64,000 nt of DNA from Sphingomonas glacialis (GCF_006439055.1 NZ_RCZC01000002.1:1-64000); one strand, 5' to 3'; counted from the first letter of the stretch, positions 35,801-43,990 are shown. Notes: generated from the sequence alone by a model not told the origin. Program-made: numbers and translations.

Positions 35801-35931
35801 TTCGCGGCGGGGTCAACAACCTGCTCGACAAGGGGCTGCCGTTCGTCGCCAGTTCGCAGAACGGCACCGACGTCGCGCTGTACGATCCGATCGGGCGGTC
35901 CTTCTATCTCGGCGTCAAGCTGGGCTTCTAA
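32866..35931 (+). CDS. TonB-dependent receptor in aromatic catabolic island
   Basis: The 1021-residue outer-membrane receptor has a long signal peptide (cleavage near TPATAQA, residue about 38), a low-complexity Thr/Ala linker, a TonB box (DIVVTGSLIQRP, about residue 88), a plug (ALNQFPSFTTGG, INLHGLGTNRNLVLLDGRRL, ASAVYGSDAMSGVVNFK) and a barrel ending GVKLGF. The wording of the plug is that of sphingomonad receptors of the catabolic type, not of siderophore receptors. It is transcribed with the exported hydrolase and probably admits the intact ester or released aromatic acid. A GGGGAGG site precedes the ATG. Confidence 0.92.
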   Translation: MKKSILTRRALAHSVSRGAIVAGAALMIGVTATPATAQAIGTTGPTTTTDQVTKPGDATTAAAQADEARATIAPRPTAPEPSTDGADIVVTGSLIQRPNNTSVSPIVSVGDIAIKEAGVATLQDALNQFPSFTTGGNAGTGGQGTGGRASINLHGLGTNRNLVLLDGRRLPSSDINGNVDVNILPEAIIDGIDVITGGASAVYGSDAMSGVVNFKTVRKLEGVRVDLLNTISERGDAYRFNGSLALGSSFADDRGHVIAAFSYAKQNPINGSARDFFYDKTPSSFIGTGTFVPSATNAPNAAVEQAVFARYGVTSTVNPLLNLGFNANQTLFVQTGAVNYQGPTNTSGYLLVGNNVRMPVGQQTDFYNGLDRKTAFVKADYELAPGITAYGQFMYVDLNVKTASGGSLTQFGVPLTVPVTNPFIPTDLRTILASRPNAGASFTINGRYVGVPYKNFEEQYNVQQYLAGVRGGIASGWTFDVYASYDQSVHDQAIHSAVVKSRVQTLLNAADGGRSLCAGGYNPFGDANARGLSQACATYITKDAFSKEKVSQTQVQGQINGKLFDLGAGPAQIAIVADYRRNSYSYVPDSDLAAQNLESIIASAGATGAINLKEAAAQLDIPLLSDRPFFRELGIGGAIRVSDYSTTGTVTSFEGDARWRPIEPLLFRGSYQRAVRAPNIGELFAPASGTQLVIGTPPASLGDPCDVRSSARTGASAAQVSALCVAQGVPGAAVSSYTFPTTATGQTVTGNTALTPEKANTFNLGLVLNAPVRSGLFRDFTLSIDYYNINIKNVISSVPGLTVLSKCFNLDGSNPSYANSNPYCQLIQRDATGQIVSVSTPYLNLGGLKTDGVEIQAHLGLPIAIAGAQGKVYADTAVGYTRSYKVQLLPNTPFLDYTGVSNGGAGTGSVPPRATPRWKSLTTIGYRSDAFGMGLRWRYQGPLRDVSAVLTPANAQVGVAAYSLFDLFVSTKINKRFEIRGGVNNLLDKGLPFVASSQNGTDVALYDPIGRSFYLGVKLGF

Positions 35932-35962
35932 GCGCAGTTTCGGCGCAAACGTGGCAAGACTT

Positions 35963-35990
35963 GGCCCCCGCGATCACGATCGCGGGGGCC
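35963..35990 (+). terminator. strong hairpin after the TonB receptor
   Basis: GGCCCCCGCGAT pairs with ATCGCGGGGGCC across a 4-base loop, 31 bp after the receptor stop. There is no clear T run, so it may act as a transcript-stabilising hairpin or a weak terminator. Confidence 0.65.
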
Positions 35991-36120
35991 AATCGGCGTT
36001 TGTGCCCGACCAGCCCGGCCGCTGCCGAGGCGCGTGGTGCCCCTTTCGCAAAGCTGCGCGTCGGAATTGGTTGCAGCGTATAGCAAAGTTGCGCACACCT
36101 GCGTCCAACAGGAGAGAACA

Positions 36121-37458
36121 ATGACCGAGGATCCGCGCGCAACGATCGAGCGGGCGCCCATGTCGCGCTTCCAATGGATCATGGTTGCGGTGATGATCGG
36201 CCTCAACGCGCTCGACGGGTTCGACGTGCTGTCGATCAGCTTCGCCTCGCCGGGGATCGCGGCGGAGTGGCGGGTTGATCGCGCGGCGCTCGGTCTCGTC
36301 CTGTCGATGGAGCTGATCGGGATGGCGCTCGGCTCGCTGCTGCTCGGCGGAGTGGCGGATCGCTTCGGGCGGCGCGCGACGATCCTCGGCTGCCTGTGTG
36401 CGATGGCAGCCGGCATGTTCGGCGCGGCGACCGCGCATGACGTAGTATCGCTGTCGGCCTGGCGGGTGCTGACCGGGTTGGGCATCGGCGGGATGCTCGC
36501 CGCGACCAACGCGGCCGTCGCCGAGGCGGCGAACGCCAAGCGCCGGAGTCTTGCGGTGGTGCTGATGGCGGGTGGATATCCGGTCGGCACGATCATCGGC
36601 GGGCTGATCGCCACGGTGTTGCTGGGCCATTATGGCTGGCGCGCGGTGTTCGTGTTCGGCGGTATCGCCACCTTATCCTTCATTCCGCTGGTGCTGTGGC
36701 GTGTCCCTGAATCGATCGCCTTCCTGCTGCAGCGGCCGGGCCCGACGACGCTCGATCGGGTCAACCGGACGTTGGCGCGGATTGGGCATCCAGTGATCTC
36801 CGTGCTGCCCGCCGCCACGCCAAAGCCGCGCCGTGCGGGTGTGGTCGCGCTGTTTTCGCGCCGTCACGTCGCGCTGACCGCCGCGCTGACGCTCGCTTAC
36901 CTCGCGCACATCATGACCTTCTATTACATTCTGAAATGGATCCCCAAGATCGTCGTGGATTTCGGCTTCCCGCCGCCGATGGCGGGGGGCGTGCTGGTCT
37001 GGGCGAGTGTCGGCGGTGCGCTCGGGTCGCTGACGCTTGGGCTGCTGACGCTGCGGGTGCGGGTCTATTGGCTGACGCTGGTGGCGATGCTCGCCTCGAC
37101 GGCGCTCGTCATCCTGTTCGGCTATCAGCGCGGCAGCCTCGGCTGGCTGTCGCTGACCGCCGCGATCGTCGGCTTTGCGACCAATGCCGGGGTGGTCGGG
37201 ATCTACGCGCTGCTCGCGCAATCCTACCCGACCAATTTGCGCGCGAGTGCGACCGGGCTGGTGATCGGCATCGGCCGCGGCGGATCGGCGTTGGCGCCGG
37301 CGCTGGCCGGGTGGCTGTTCGCTGCGGGCTATGGCTTGCCGCTCGTCTCGGCGCTGATGGGGGCGGGGTCGCTTGTCGCCGCGGTCGCCTTGTTCGGCGC
37401 GCGCGCCCGCTTCGCCGCGCTGTCGCGCGGGATTGAGCCGACCGGCGATGTCGATTAG
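36121..37458 (+). CDS. MFS aromatic-acid:H+ symporter (AAHS family)
   Basis: The 445-residue protein has twelve predicted spans. The AAHS signature is clear: LNALDGFDVLSISFASPGIA in helix 1 (the D-G-x-D motif), GGVADRFGRRATIL, RVLTGLGIGGMLAATNAAVA, RRSLAVVLMAGGYPVG. Members such as PcaK and the ferulate/vanillate carriers import hydroxybenzoates and hydroxycinnamates. It is paired with a MarR gene 25 bp downstream and faces the ferulate genes. ATG at 36121 follows AACAGGAGAG. Confidence 0.92.
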   Translation: MTEDPRATIERAPMSRFQWIMVAVMIGLNALDGFDVLSISFASPGIAAEWRVDRAALGLVLSMELIGMALGSLLLGGVADRFGRRATILGCLCAMAAGMFGAATAHDVVSLSAWRVLTGLGIGGMLAATNAAVAEAANAKRRSLAVVLMAGGYPVGTIIGGLIATVLLGHYGWRAVFVFGGIATLSFIPLVLWRVPESIAFLLQRPGPTTLDRVNRTLARIGHPVISVLPAATPKPRRAGVVALFSRRHVALTAALTLAYLAHIMTFYYILKWIPKIVVDFGFPPPMAGGVLVWASVGGALGSLTLGLLTLRVRVYWLTLVAMLASTALVILFGYQRGSLGWLSLTAAIVGFATNAGVVGIYALLAQSYPTNLRASATGLVIGIGRGGSALAPALAGWLFAAGYGLPLVSALMGAGSLVAAVALFGARARFAALSRGIEPTGDVD

Positions 37459-37483
37459 CGTCTCCGCCTGAACTGGGGAGCAA

Positions 37484-37951
37484 GTGTTGGCCGAAACCGC
37501 GCCGGAACCGACCGAGGATAGCGTCAGCCTGGGCGTGCTGTCGGATCTGATCGGCTATCGTCTTCGCCGCGCCTCGGCGGTGATGGCAAGCGACTTCTCG
37601 CGCGCGCTCGAGGGGACCGGAATCCGCCAGGTGCTGTTTGGCATCCTGTCGATTGTCGATGCCAATCCCGGGGTCAACCAGGGGACGGTCGGGCGGATGC
37701 TCGGCATCCAGCGCGCGAACATGGTCGCGCCGGTCAACGAAATGGCCGAGCGCGGCTGGATCGATCGGCAGACCGACCCGAGCGATCGGCGCGCGTTCAT
37801 CCTGTCGCTGACCGCGGCGGGGGAAACGATGTTCGCGCGTGCGCTGACGCAGATCCGCGCGCACGAGGCGAATGTGCTGAGCGATTTCGACTCCCGCGAC
37901 CGCCAGCACTTGGTCGCCCTGCTCGCGCGGATCGAGGCGCGCGAGGGCTGA
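37484..37951 (+). CDS. MarR-family regulator (FerC-like)
   Basis: The 155-residue protein has a MarR winged helix (GIRQVLFGILSIVDANPGVN, MLGIQRANMVAPVNEMAERG, DRQTDPSDRRAFILSLTAAG). In Sphingobium SYK-6 a MarR protein, FerC, represses the ferBA genes and is released by hydroxycinnamoyl-CoA; that knowledge and the position 4 bp from the convergent FerA-like gene suggest the same role. The start is read as GTG at 37484, with TTG at 37487 nearly as good (GGGGAG upstream). Confidence 0.85.
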   Translation: MLAETAPEPTEDSVSLGVLSDLIGYRLRRASAVMASDFSRALEGTGIRQVLFGILSIVDANPGVNQGTVGRMLGIQRANMVAPVNEMAERGWIDRQTDPSDRRAFILSLTAAGETMFARALTQIRAHEANVLSDFDSRDRQHLVALLARIEAREG

Positions 37952-37955
37952 TCGC

Positions 37956-40064
37956 TCAGTCGGCGAGGATCAGGGCGTCGAGCGCGACCGCGCCTTGGCC
38001 GCGCGGATAGACCATCACCGGGTTGAGATCGATCTCGCGGATGTTGGGCGCAGCGGCGAGCGCACGGCCGACCGCGGCGATGATCGCCGCCACCGCATCG
38101 AGATCGAGCGCGGGCGAGCCGCGCCAGCCGTCGAGCAGGGCACCGCTCTTCAACTTGCGGAGTTCGGCGATGATCGCGGCGGGCGTCAGGTCGGGCGCGA
38201 GCAAGCACACGTCTTGGAGGATTTCGGCCTGGACGCCGCCGAAGCCGACGAGGATCACCGGCCCCCAATCGGGGTCGTTGCGCGCGCCGACGATCAGCTC
38301 GACCCCGCGCGCGCCCATCGTCTCGACCAGCACGCCGTCGAGCATCAGGTCGGGTGCGTGGCGCGCGGTATTGGCGTGGAGTTCGGCCCAGCCGCGCGCG
38401 ACCGCCGCGGCATCGCCGAGGTTGAGGATCACGCCGCCCGCATCGCTCTTGTGGCTGAGCGCGCTGGCCTGCGCCTTGAGCACGACGGGATAGCCGATCT
38501 CGGCCGCGATCCGCTGTGCGTCCTCGACGCTGGTAGCGAGCTCGCCCTTCGAGAAGGCGACGCCGAACGGCGCGAGGAGCGCCTTGGCGCGATATTCGGG
38601 GATGACGCCCGCTGGCACTTCGATCGGGGCTGGCGCCTCGCTCGCCACCCGATTGAAATCCCGCGCGGCGCGCGCGGCCAGCCGGGCGAGCGCACGGTAC
38701 GCGCGGTCGGGCGCGGGGAAATAGGGGACGCCCAGCGCGCGCAATTCGGCGACGTAGGACGCGGGCACCGGCGCGCCGTCGTCGAGCCCGGCGAAGATCA
38801 CCGGCTTGGCGGGAGCGAGCGTGCGGATCGCGGCGATGATCGGCGCGAACTTGAGGTGGCAGGTCGTCTCGTCGGTCTGGATGATGCCCAGTACGATCGC
38901 GGCGAAGGCATCGTCCTCGAGCAGCGGGGCGAGCGTGCGGCGATAGAGATCGGGATCGACCAGCGCCTGCGCGGTGAGGTCCATCGGATTGCTGACCGGG
39001 ATGAAGTCGGGCACCGCAGCGCGCAGGAGCGCGGCGGTCTCGGTGGAGGGCGCGGGCAACGCCAGCCCCTCGGCCTCGCACAGATCGAGCGTCAGCGCCT
39101 TGAACGCGCCCGATTCGGTCAGCACGGCCGCGCCACCCGGCTGCGGCATTCCGGTGCGATAGAGGATGTCGACGAGGTCGCCGAGTTCCTCGAGCGTCTG
39201 TGCGACGATCACCCCGGCGCGCTCGACCTTGGTCTTCATCACCTGCCAGTCGCCCGCCATCGCACCGGTATGCGTCGCGGCCGATTCCCGCGCAGCGCTC
39301 GACTGCCCCGGGTGGAGCAGCACGATCGGCTTGCCCGCTTCGCGCGCCCGCGCGGCCAGCGCGAGGAAGCGCGCGGGCTGGCGGAACTGTTCGACGATCA
39401 TCGCGATCACCTGCGTCGCAGGATCATCGAGCAGATGCTCGACATAATCCTCGACGCCCGAAGCCGCCTCGTTCCCGGTGGACACGGATAGCGAGATGCC
39501 AAGCTCCTTCGCCATCAAAGTGGTGCCGAGCACCACCGCCATCGCGCCCGATTGCGAGACGATGCCGACGCCCTTCGCGTCGCCCAGCCGGTACGCCGGC
39601 ACCTGGACGAAGGTGAGCGGAATGCCGTCGACATAATTGACCATGCCGAGGCAGTTCGGCCCCTCGATCACCATGCCGCTCTCGGCCGCGATCCGCGCGA
39701 CGGCGCTTTGCGCGGCGAGGCCTTCCGCGCCACCCTCGGCAAACCCCGCCGAGAAGATGATCGCCGCGCCGACCCCGCGCGCCGCCAGTGCCTCGACCGC
39801 GCCCAGCACCGCGCCGCCCGGAATCGCCAGCACCGCCGCATCGACCCCGTCGGGCAGCTCGGCGATGCTCGCCAGCGCTTGCCGCCCGCCGATCACCGGC
39901 GCCTTGGGGTTGATCAAATGGATCTCCCCCGCAAAGCCGTGGCGCTCGAGATTGGCGAGCACCTGGTTGCCGAGCGCGCCGGGTTTCTCCGATGCGCCGA
40001 CGATCGCGACCGAGCGCGGGCGCAGCAGACGATCGAGCGCGGTGACGGGCGGGCGAGCGGTCAT
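37956..40064 (-). CDS. ferA: NDP-forming acyl-CoA synthetase, FerA-type feruloyl-CoA synthetase
   Basis: The 702-residue protein joins the alpha and beta parts of ADP-forming acetyl-CoA synthetases. It starts with a CoA-binding domain (RSVAIVGASEKPGALGNQV, residues about 15-130). A ligase domain holds the conserved His in ATHTGAMAG, near residue 270, which should carry the phosphate. A C-terminal ATP-grasp domain (about 480-700) has YPVVLKAQASALSHKSDAGG, GFGGVQAEILQD and REIDLNPVMVYP. With the hydratase-lyase gene 8 bp upstream in the transcript, I assign it to CoA activation of ferulate, caffeate or coumarate; other carboxylic acids cannot be excluded. Confidence 0.85.
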   Translation of the reverse strand: MTARPPVTALDRLLRPRSVAIVGASEKPGALGNQVLANLERHGFAGEIHLINPKAPVIGGRQALASIAELPDGVDAAVLAIPGGAVLGAVEALAARGVGAAIIFSAGFAEGGAEGLAAQSAVARIAAESGMVIEGPNCLGMVNYVDGIPLTFVQVPAYRLGDAKGVGIVSQSGAMAVVLGTTLMAKELGISLSVSTGNEAASGVEDYVEHLLDDPATQVIAMIVEQFRQPARFLALAARAREAGKPIVLLHPGQSSAARESAATHTGAMAGDWQVMKTKVERAGVIVAQTLEELGDLVDILYRTGMPQPGGAAVLTESGAFKALTLDLCEAEGLALPAPSTETAALLRAAVPDFIPVSNPMDLTAQALVDPDLYRRTLAPLLEDDAFAAIVLGIIQTDETTCHLKFAPIIAAIRTLAPAKPVIFAGLDDGAPVPASYVAELRALGVPYFPAPDRAYRALARLAARAARDFNRVASEAPAPIEVPAGVIPEYRAKALLAPFGVAFSKGELATSVEDAQRIAAEIGYPVVLKAQASALSHKSDAGGVILNLGDAAAVARGWAELHANTARHAPDLMLDGVLVETMGARGVELIVGARNDPDWGPVILVGFGGVQAEILQDVCLLAPDLTPAAIIAELRKLKSGALLDGWRGSPALDLDAVAAIIAAVGRALAAAPNIREIDLNPVMVYPRGQGAVALDALILAD

Positions 40065-40072
40065 GCTGTCTC

Positions 40073-40909
40073 TCAGCCCTGCGTCTTGCTGGTGTCGTAG
40101 GTGCCGAGGCCGGGCTTGTAGCTCTTCTCGTCGATGAACTGGCGGATGCCTTCCTTGCGGCCCTCGCCGTCGAAGCTGTTGGCCGCCTCCTGCGCGCGGA
40201 TCAGATAGTCCTGCGCATTGTCATAGGTCATCTCGCCGACACGGCGGACGGCGTCCTTGGTCGCCTTCAGCGCGACGGGGTTCTTGGCGAGCAGGACGTG
40301 CGCGACTTCGGTGACGCGGTCCTTCAATCGCTCGAGCGGGACGGCTTCGTTGACCAGGCCCCATTCGGCGGCGGTCGTGCCGCTGATATTCTCGCCGGTC
40401 ATCGCGTGGTACATGGCTTTGCGCAGCGGCATCAGCTCAGTCGCGACCTTGGTCGCGCCGCCGCCGGGGAGGATGCCCCAGTTGATTTCGCTGAGGCCAA
40501 ACTTGGCGTCCTCGGCGGCAAAGGCGAGGTCGCAGCCGAACAGCGGGCCGTAACCACCGCCGAAGCACCAGCCGTTGACCATCGCGATCGTCGGCTTCTG
40601 ATACCAGCGCAGCCGCGCCCACCAGCCATAGCTCTCGCTCTGCGCTTTGCGCGTACCCGCCAGGCCCTTGGCCTCTGTCTCACGGAAATACTCCTTGAGA
40701 TCCATCCCCGCGGTCCAGGCCGAGCCCTCGCCGGTCAGCACGAGCACGCCGACATCCTCATGGAATTCGAGCAGGTCGAGCACTTCCATCATGTCGCGGT
40801 TGAGCGTCGGCGACATGGCGTTGCGCTTGTCGGGGCGGTTGAAGCTCACCCAGGCGATACGATCGACGATCTCATAGGCGACGACGCCGTTGCTGCTGGT
40901 CTGTGTCAT
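40073..40909 (-). CDS. ferB: hydroxycinnamoyl-CoA hydratase-lyase (FerB/Ech)
   Basis: The 278-residue crotonase-fold enzyme would hydrate feruloyl-CoA and cleave it to vanillin and acetyl-CoA (protocatechualdehyde from caffeoyl-CoA). The diagnostic blocks of this subgroup are present: SFNRPDKRNAMSPTLNRDMM, the oxyanion-hole AWTAGMDLKEYFRE with the following Glu, YGWWARLRWYQKPTIAMVNG, FGGGYGPLFGCDLA and FGLSEINWGILPGG. The ATG at 40909 follows AGGGAG. Order in the transcript is aldehyde dehydrogenase, DUF3237, ferB, ferA. Confidence 0.95.
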   Translation of the reverse strand: MTQTSSNGVVAYEIVDRIAWVSFNRPDKRNAMSPTLNRDMMEVLDLLEFHEDVGVLVLTGEGSAWTAGMDLKEYFRETEAKGLAGTRKAQSESYGWWARLRWYQKPTIAMVNGWCFGGGYGPLFGCDLAFAAEDAKFGLSEINWGILPGGGATKVATELMPLRKAMYHAMTGENISGTTAAEWGLVNEAVPLERLKDRVTEVAHVLLAKNPVALKATKDAVRRVGEMTYDNAQDYLIRAQEAANSFDGEGRKEGIRQFIDEKSYKPGLGTYDTSKTQG

Positions 40910-40937
40910 GCGGATACTCCCTTGGAACATGTGGCCG

Positions 40938-41414
40938 TCACGCGACGGCGAACACCTGGATTTCGACTTGGGTCGGGCGGCGGATGCCGACGCCCACGAA
41001 GATGTGGCGCCGCAGCCAGCCGTGGTCGCCGTCGGGCACGGTGAAGCGCGGCGTGCTGCGGAAGTAATACTCGCTCGGGTCCACGGGCTCGTCGTGGGCG
41101 AGGCGGTGCGTCAACGCTTCGCTCGCGACGCGGACGGCCGGGTTGGTGATGCCGATCACGGTGCCGTCATCGGCGCGGATCGCGTAGCGCGTCTCGAGCA
41201 GGGCGAGGCCGTCGGCATGGATCGCCTGCCAGTCGCCGCCCCCCGGCAGTACGACGCCTTGCAGCCGCGGTCCCGCGACGCGCTCGCCGGTAATCGCGAC
41301 GAAACGGACCTGTCGCCCGTCCACCACGCCCTGCTCCTGCGGCACTGCGACGTCGACGAACAGCGAGAAGGCATGCTCGAGCGCGGGCGCGATCGGGGGA
41401 GGGGACTCCGCCAT
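40938..41414 (-). CDS. cytoplasmic DUF3237 protein
   Basis: The 158-residue protein has no signal peptide. Its DUF3237 blocks parallel those of the exported paralogue at 25207: RLQGVVLPGGGDWQAIHADG, YAIRADDGTVIGITNPAV, RFTVPDGDHGWLRRHIFVGV. It lies between the aldehyde dehydrogenase (7-bp gap) and ferB (28-bp gap), so it is almost certainly co-transcribed with the ferulate enzymes. It may act on or bind a pathway intermediate, but no activity is known to me. The ATG at 41414 lacks a strong ribosome site, suggesting coupling with the upstream gene. Confidence 0.85.
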   Translation of the reverse strand: MAESPPPIAPALEHAFSLFVDVAVPQEQGVVDGRQVRFVAITGERVAGPRLQGVVLPGGGDWQAIHADGLALLETRYAIRADDGTVIGITNPAVRVASEALTHRLAHDEPVDPSEYYFRSTPRFTVPDGDHGWLRRHIFVGVGIRRPTQVEIQVFAVA

Positions 41415-41421
41415 GTCGTCG

Positions 41422-42864
41422 TCAGATCGGGAAATGGCCGGGCTGCGTTTCGATCGTGATCCAGCGCAGTTCGGTGAAGCTGTCGATCCCGGCCTTGCCG
41501 CCGAAGCGACCATAGCCCGATCCCTTGACCCCGCCGAACGGCATCTGCGCCTCGTCATGCACGGTCGGCCCGTTGATGTGGCAGATACCCGACTGGATCT
41601 GGCGCGCGACGCGTAAGCCCCGGGCGGTGTCGCGCGTGAACACTGCGGCGGACAGGCCGTATTCGGTGTCGTTCGCCAGTGCGATCGCCTCGGCCTCGTC
41701 CTTTGCGCGGATCACGCCGACGACGGGCCCGAAGCTCTCGTCGCGAAACAGCCGCATCTCGGGCGTGACCTTGTCGATCACATGCGCCGGCATCAGCACG
41801 CCGTCCGCCTCGCCGCCGACGAGCTGCTCCGCGCCGTGCGACAGCGCATCGTCGATCAGCTCACGGACATGGTCGACGGTCTTCTGGTCGACCACCGCGC
41901 CGAGCGGGGTGTTGCCGGCGCGCGGATCGCCGACCGGCATGCTTCCGACTTTCTCCTTGAACTTTGCGACGAAGGCATCGGCGACGCTGTCGAGCACGAT
42001 GATCCGCTCGGTCGACATGCAGATCTGGCCCTGGTTCATGAACGCGCCGAACGCCGCGGCCTTGACCGCCTCGTCGAGATCGGCGTCGTCGAGCACGATC
42101 AAGGGCGCCTTGCCGCCGAGCTCGAGCAGCACGGGTTTCAGATGCTCGGCGGCGCGCTTGGCGATGATCTTGCCGACCGCGGTCGAGCCGGTGAAGTTGA
42201 TCCGCCGGATCGCGGGATGGTCGATCAGCGCGCCGACGATCGCGCCGGCATCGGCAGGCGCGTTGGTGACGACACCGACCACGCCGCCGGGGAGCGCTTC
42301 CTCGAACGCCTCGACGATCAGGCCGTGCGTGCGCGGGCATTGCTCGGAAGCCTTGAGCACGACAGTGTTGCCGCACGCCAGCGGCACCGCGATCGCACGG
42401 ACGCCGAGGATGATCGGCGCGTTCCACGGCGCGATGCCGAGCAGCACGCCGACCGGTTCGCGCAACGCCATCGAAATGCAGCCGGGCTTGTCGGAGGGGA
42501 TCACCTCGCCGCTGATCTGCGTCGTCAGCGCGGCGGCCTCGCGCACCATGCCGGCCGCCAGCATCAGGTTGAAGCGCGCCCAGCCTTCGGTCGCGCCGAT
42601 CTCGCCCATCATCGCCGCGACGAAAGCGTCCGCTCGGGATTCAAGCGCGACCGCGGCATTCATCAGCGCGGCGCGCCGCGCGTTGGGGCCGAGCGCCGAC
42701 CAAGCGGGGAAGGCCGCCGCTGCGGCGCTGGCGGCGGCCTTGGCGTCGGCGATGGTCGCTGCCGGCGCGCTACTCGCCACCTCGCCGGTCACGGGATTAT
42801 GTCGCTCGAACCGTACGCCCTGCGCCGCGTCGTCGCGCGCGGGCATCGAAATATCGCTTGCCAT
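41422..42864 (-). CDS. ligV: vanillin/aromatic aldehyde dehydrogenase
   Basis: The 480-residue NAD(P)-dependent aldehyde dehydrogenase shows GIAPWNAPIILGVRAIAVPL, the cofactor loop NFTGSTAVGKIIAK, the catalytic Glu in LLELGGKAPLIVLDDAD (about residue 250) and the nucleophile Cys in NQGQICMSTERI (about 284). The segment HDEAQMPFGGVKGSGYGRFG is common to salicylaldehyde and vanillin dehydrogenases. As first gene of the ferulate operon it should oxidise vanillin or protocatechualdehyde to vanillate or protocatechuate. GGAGAG precedes the ATG. Gene symbol by analogy with the SYK-6 vanillin dehydrogenase. Confidence 0.88.
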   Translation of the reverse strand: MASDISMPARDDAAQGVRFERHNPVTGEVASSAPAATIADAKAAASAAAAAFPAWSALGPNARRAALMNAAVALESRADAFVAAMMGEIGATEGWARFNLMLAAGMVREAAALTTQISGEVIPSDKPGCISMALREPVGVLLGIAPWNAPIILGVRAIAVPLACGNTVVLKASEQCPRTHGLIVEAFEEALPGGVVGVVTNAPADAGAIVGALIDHPAIRRINFTGSTAVGKIIAKRAAEHLKPVLLELGGKAPLIVLDDADLDEAVKAAAFGAFMNQGQICMSTERIIVLDSVADAFVAKFKEKVGSMPVGDPRAGNTPLGAVVDQKTVDHVRELIDDALSHGAEQLVGGEADGVLMPAHVIDKVTPEMRLFRDESFGPVVGVIRAKDEAEAIALANDTEYGLSAAVFTRDTARGLRVARQIQSGICHINGPTVHDEAQMPFGGVKGSGYGRFGGKAGIDSFTELRWITIETQPGHFPI

Positions 42865-43296
42865 GGCATCTCTCCATATTGTTATGCCGTATAGCGGAAG
42901 TTCAGTTGACCCGCAATATGATCAGCCACGAAAATGCCTTTCGCTATTTTGGAGCGCAAATTGCCGGGGAGTGCTGGTCGCCGCCGACGAGCGTCAGCGC
43001 GAAGTTGAGCGGGCTGGCTGAACCGGGACGCTTGCGCGCGGACGAGCGGCGGCACGCCTCGGCGCTTACGGATGACGACGTCCTTCGCTGGCGATTCAAA
43101 GCGCCTGATGCCCGATGGTAACGCGATCGTATCGCGGTGGTGGCACTCAAGGTGCTGCCGAGTGTGAGTGCTTGTCGCAGGCTGTCCGCACTCGAGCGGG
43201 GTTTGATGTCTCAGATCGTGTCCATGCACCTTTGCCAGCATGCATTGAGCACGCAAACCATGGAGCGGCTGGTATGCGATTCATTGAAGGCTAAGT
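42865..43296. other. promoter region of the ferulate operon and non-coding spacer
   Basis: The first 90 bp next to the aldehyde dehydrogenase start (42870-42960) are AT-rich and should hold the operon promoter and a MarR-type site, but no clear long palindrome was found. The remaining 330 bp show no convincing gene. Confidence 0.45.
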
Positions 43297-43990
43297 TCAG
43301 CACCGCGAAGCCTTCCTCGCCCGCATTCCGTCCAGCCGCGTGACGACGACACCGCCCGCGCGTTCGATCGTCGGGATCCAGTGCCACGATGCCCTACGGC
43401 TGAAGCGAGGCTCGATCGCCAGGTCGATACGGCCTGCCGCCATTATCGCTATCGCCTGGCATTCGGCGCAACGGTGGGTCATCCGCACCGCTGCTTCCAA
43501 CCGTGCGAAACCATGCGCGAGGTCCTTGCCGAGATATTCGGGCGAGGTGGTGTGCTGGGTCGCGCGATCAAGGCTGCCGAAGTCCCGTGTCGCCAGCACT
43601 CGGCGCACTCCGTCATGGTCAATCCAGGCACCGTTGCGATCTGCCCAGAAGCGTTCGCGAGCGAAGGGCTGGCTCATCATTCTCAGTTCGGCCCGTCCGT
43701 CGGCCGTCATCCCGATCAGCGTCCCCCAGACAGGCAGGCGGCAAAGGATCGGGCGCGTGCCGTCGACCGGATCGAGCACTCGGTGAAAGCGCCCGCTTCC
43801 CGTGAGCCCCAGTTCCTCGCCGAGGATGGCATGGTCGGGGACACGCGCACCAGATTTCGGCGCGGGTCGCTGCCTCAGTCGCACGGTCCGCCTTGGTCGC
43901 GGGATCGAAGCTGTACCCCCCCCCGTGATCTTGGTATCGATCGCGTTGTCGGTGCGGTAGCCGGGCATCATCTCGGCATCGGCAAAGTCG
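43297..43990 (-). pseudogene. inositol monophosphatase-family (HisN-like) pseudogene
   Basis: Reverse-strand frame A reads MPGYRTDNAIDTKITGG, then after a shift frame B reads YSFDPATKADRATEAATRAE, then frame A resumes with VPDHAILGEELG and the metal-binding LDPVDGTRPILCRLPVWGTL. These are successive conserved blocks of one phosphatase, so two frameshifts interrupt it. The first shift coincides with a run of nine C (nine G in the gene) at 43916-43924. Frame A also has a stop (TAG) only about 16 codons before the first block and no start codon. The C-terminus ends early after GGVVVTRLDGMRA. The intact enzyme would dephosphorylate histidinol phosphate or inositol phosphate. Confidence 0.8.

Noticed and set aside
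41780..42890. 370-codon plus-strand frame opposite the aldehyde dehydrogenase
   Set aside because: Shadow frame; the reverse strand has intact catalytic Cys and Glu motifs of aldehyde dehydrogenase.
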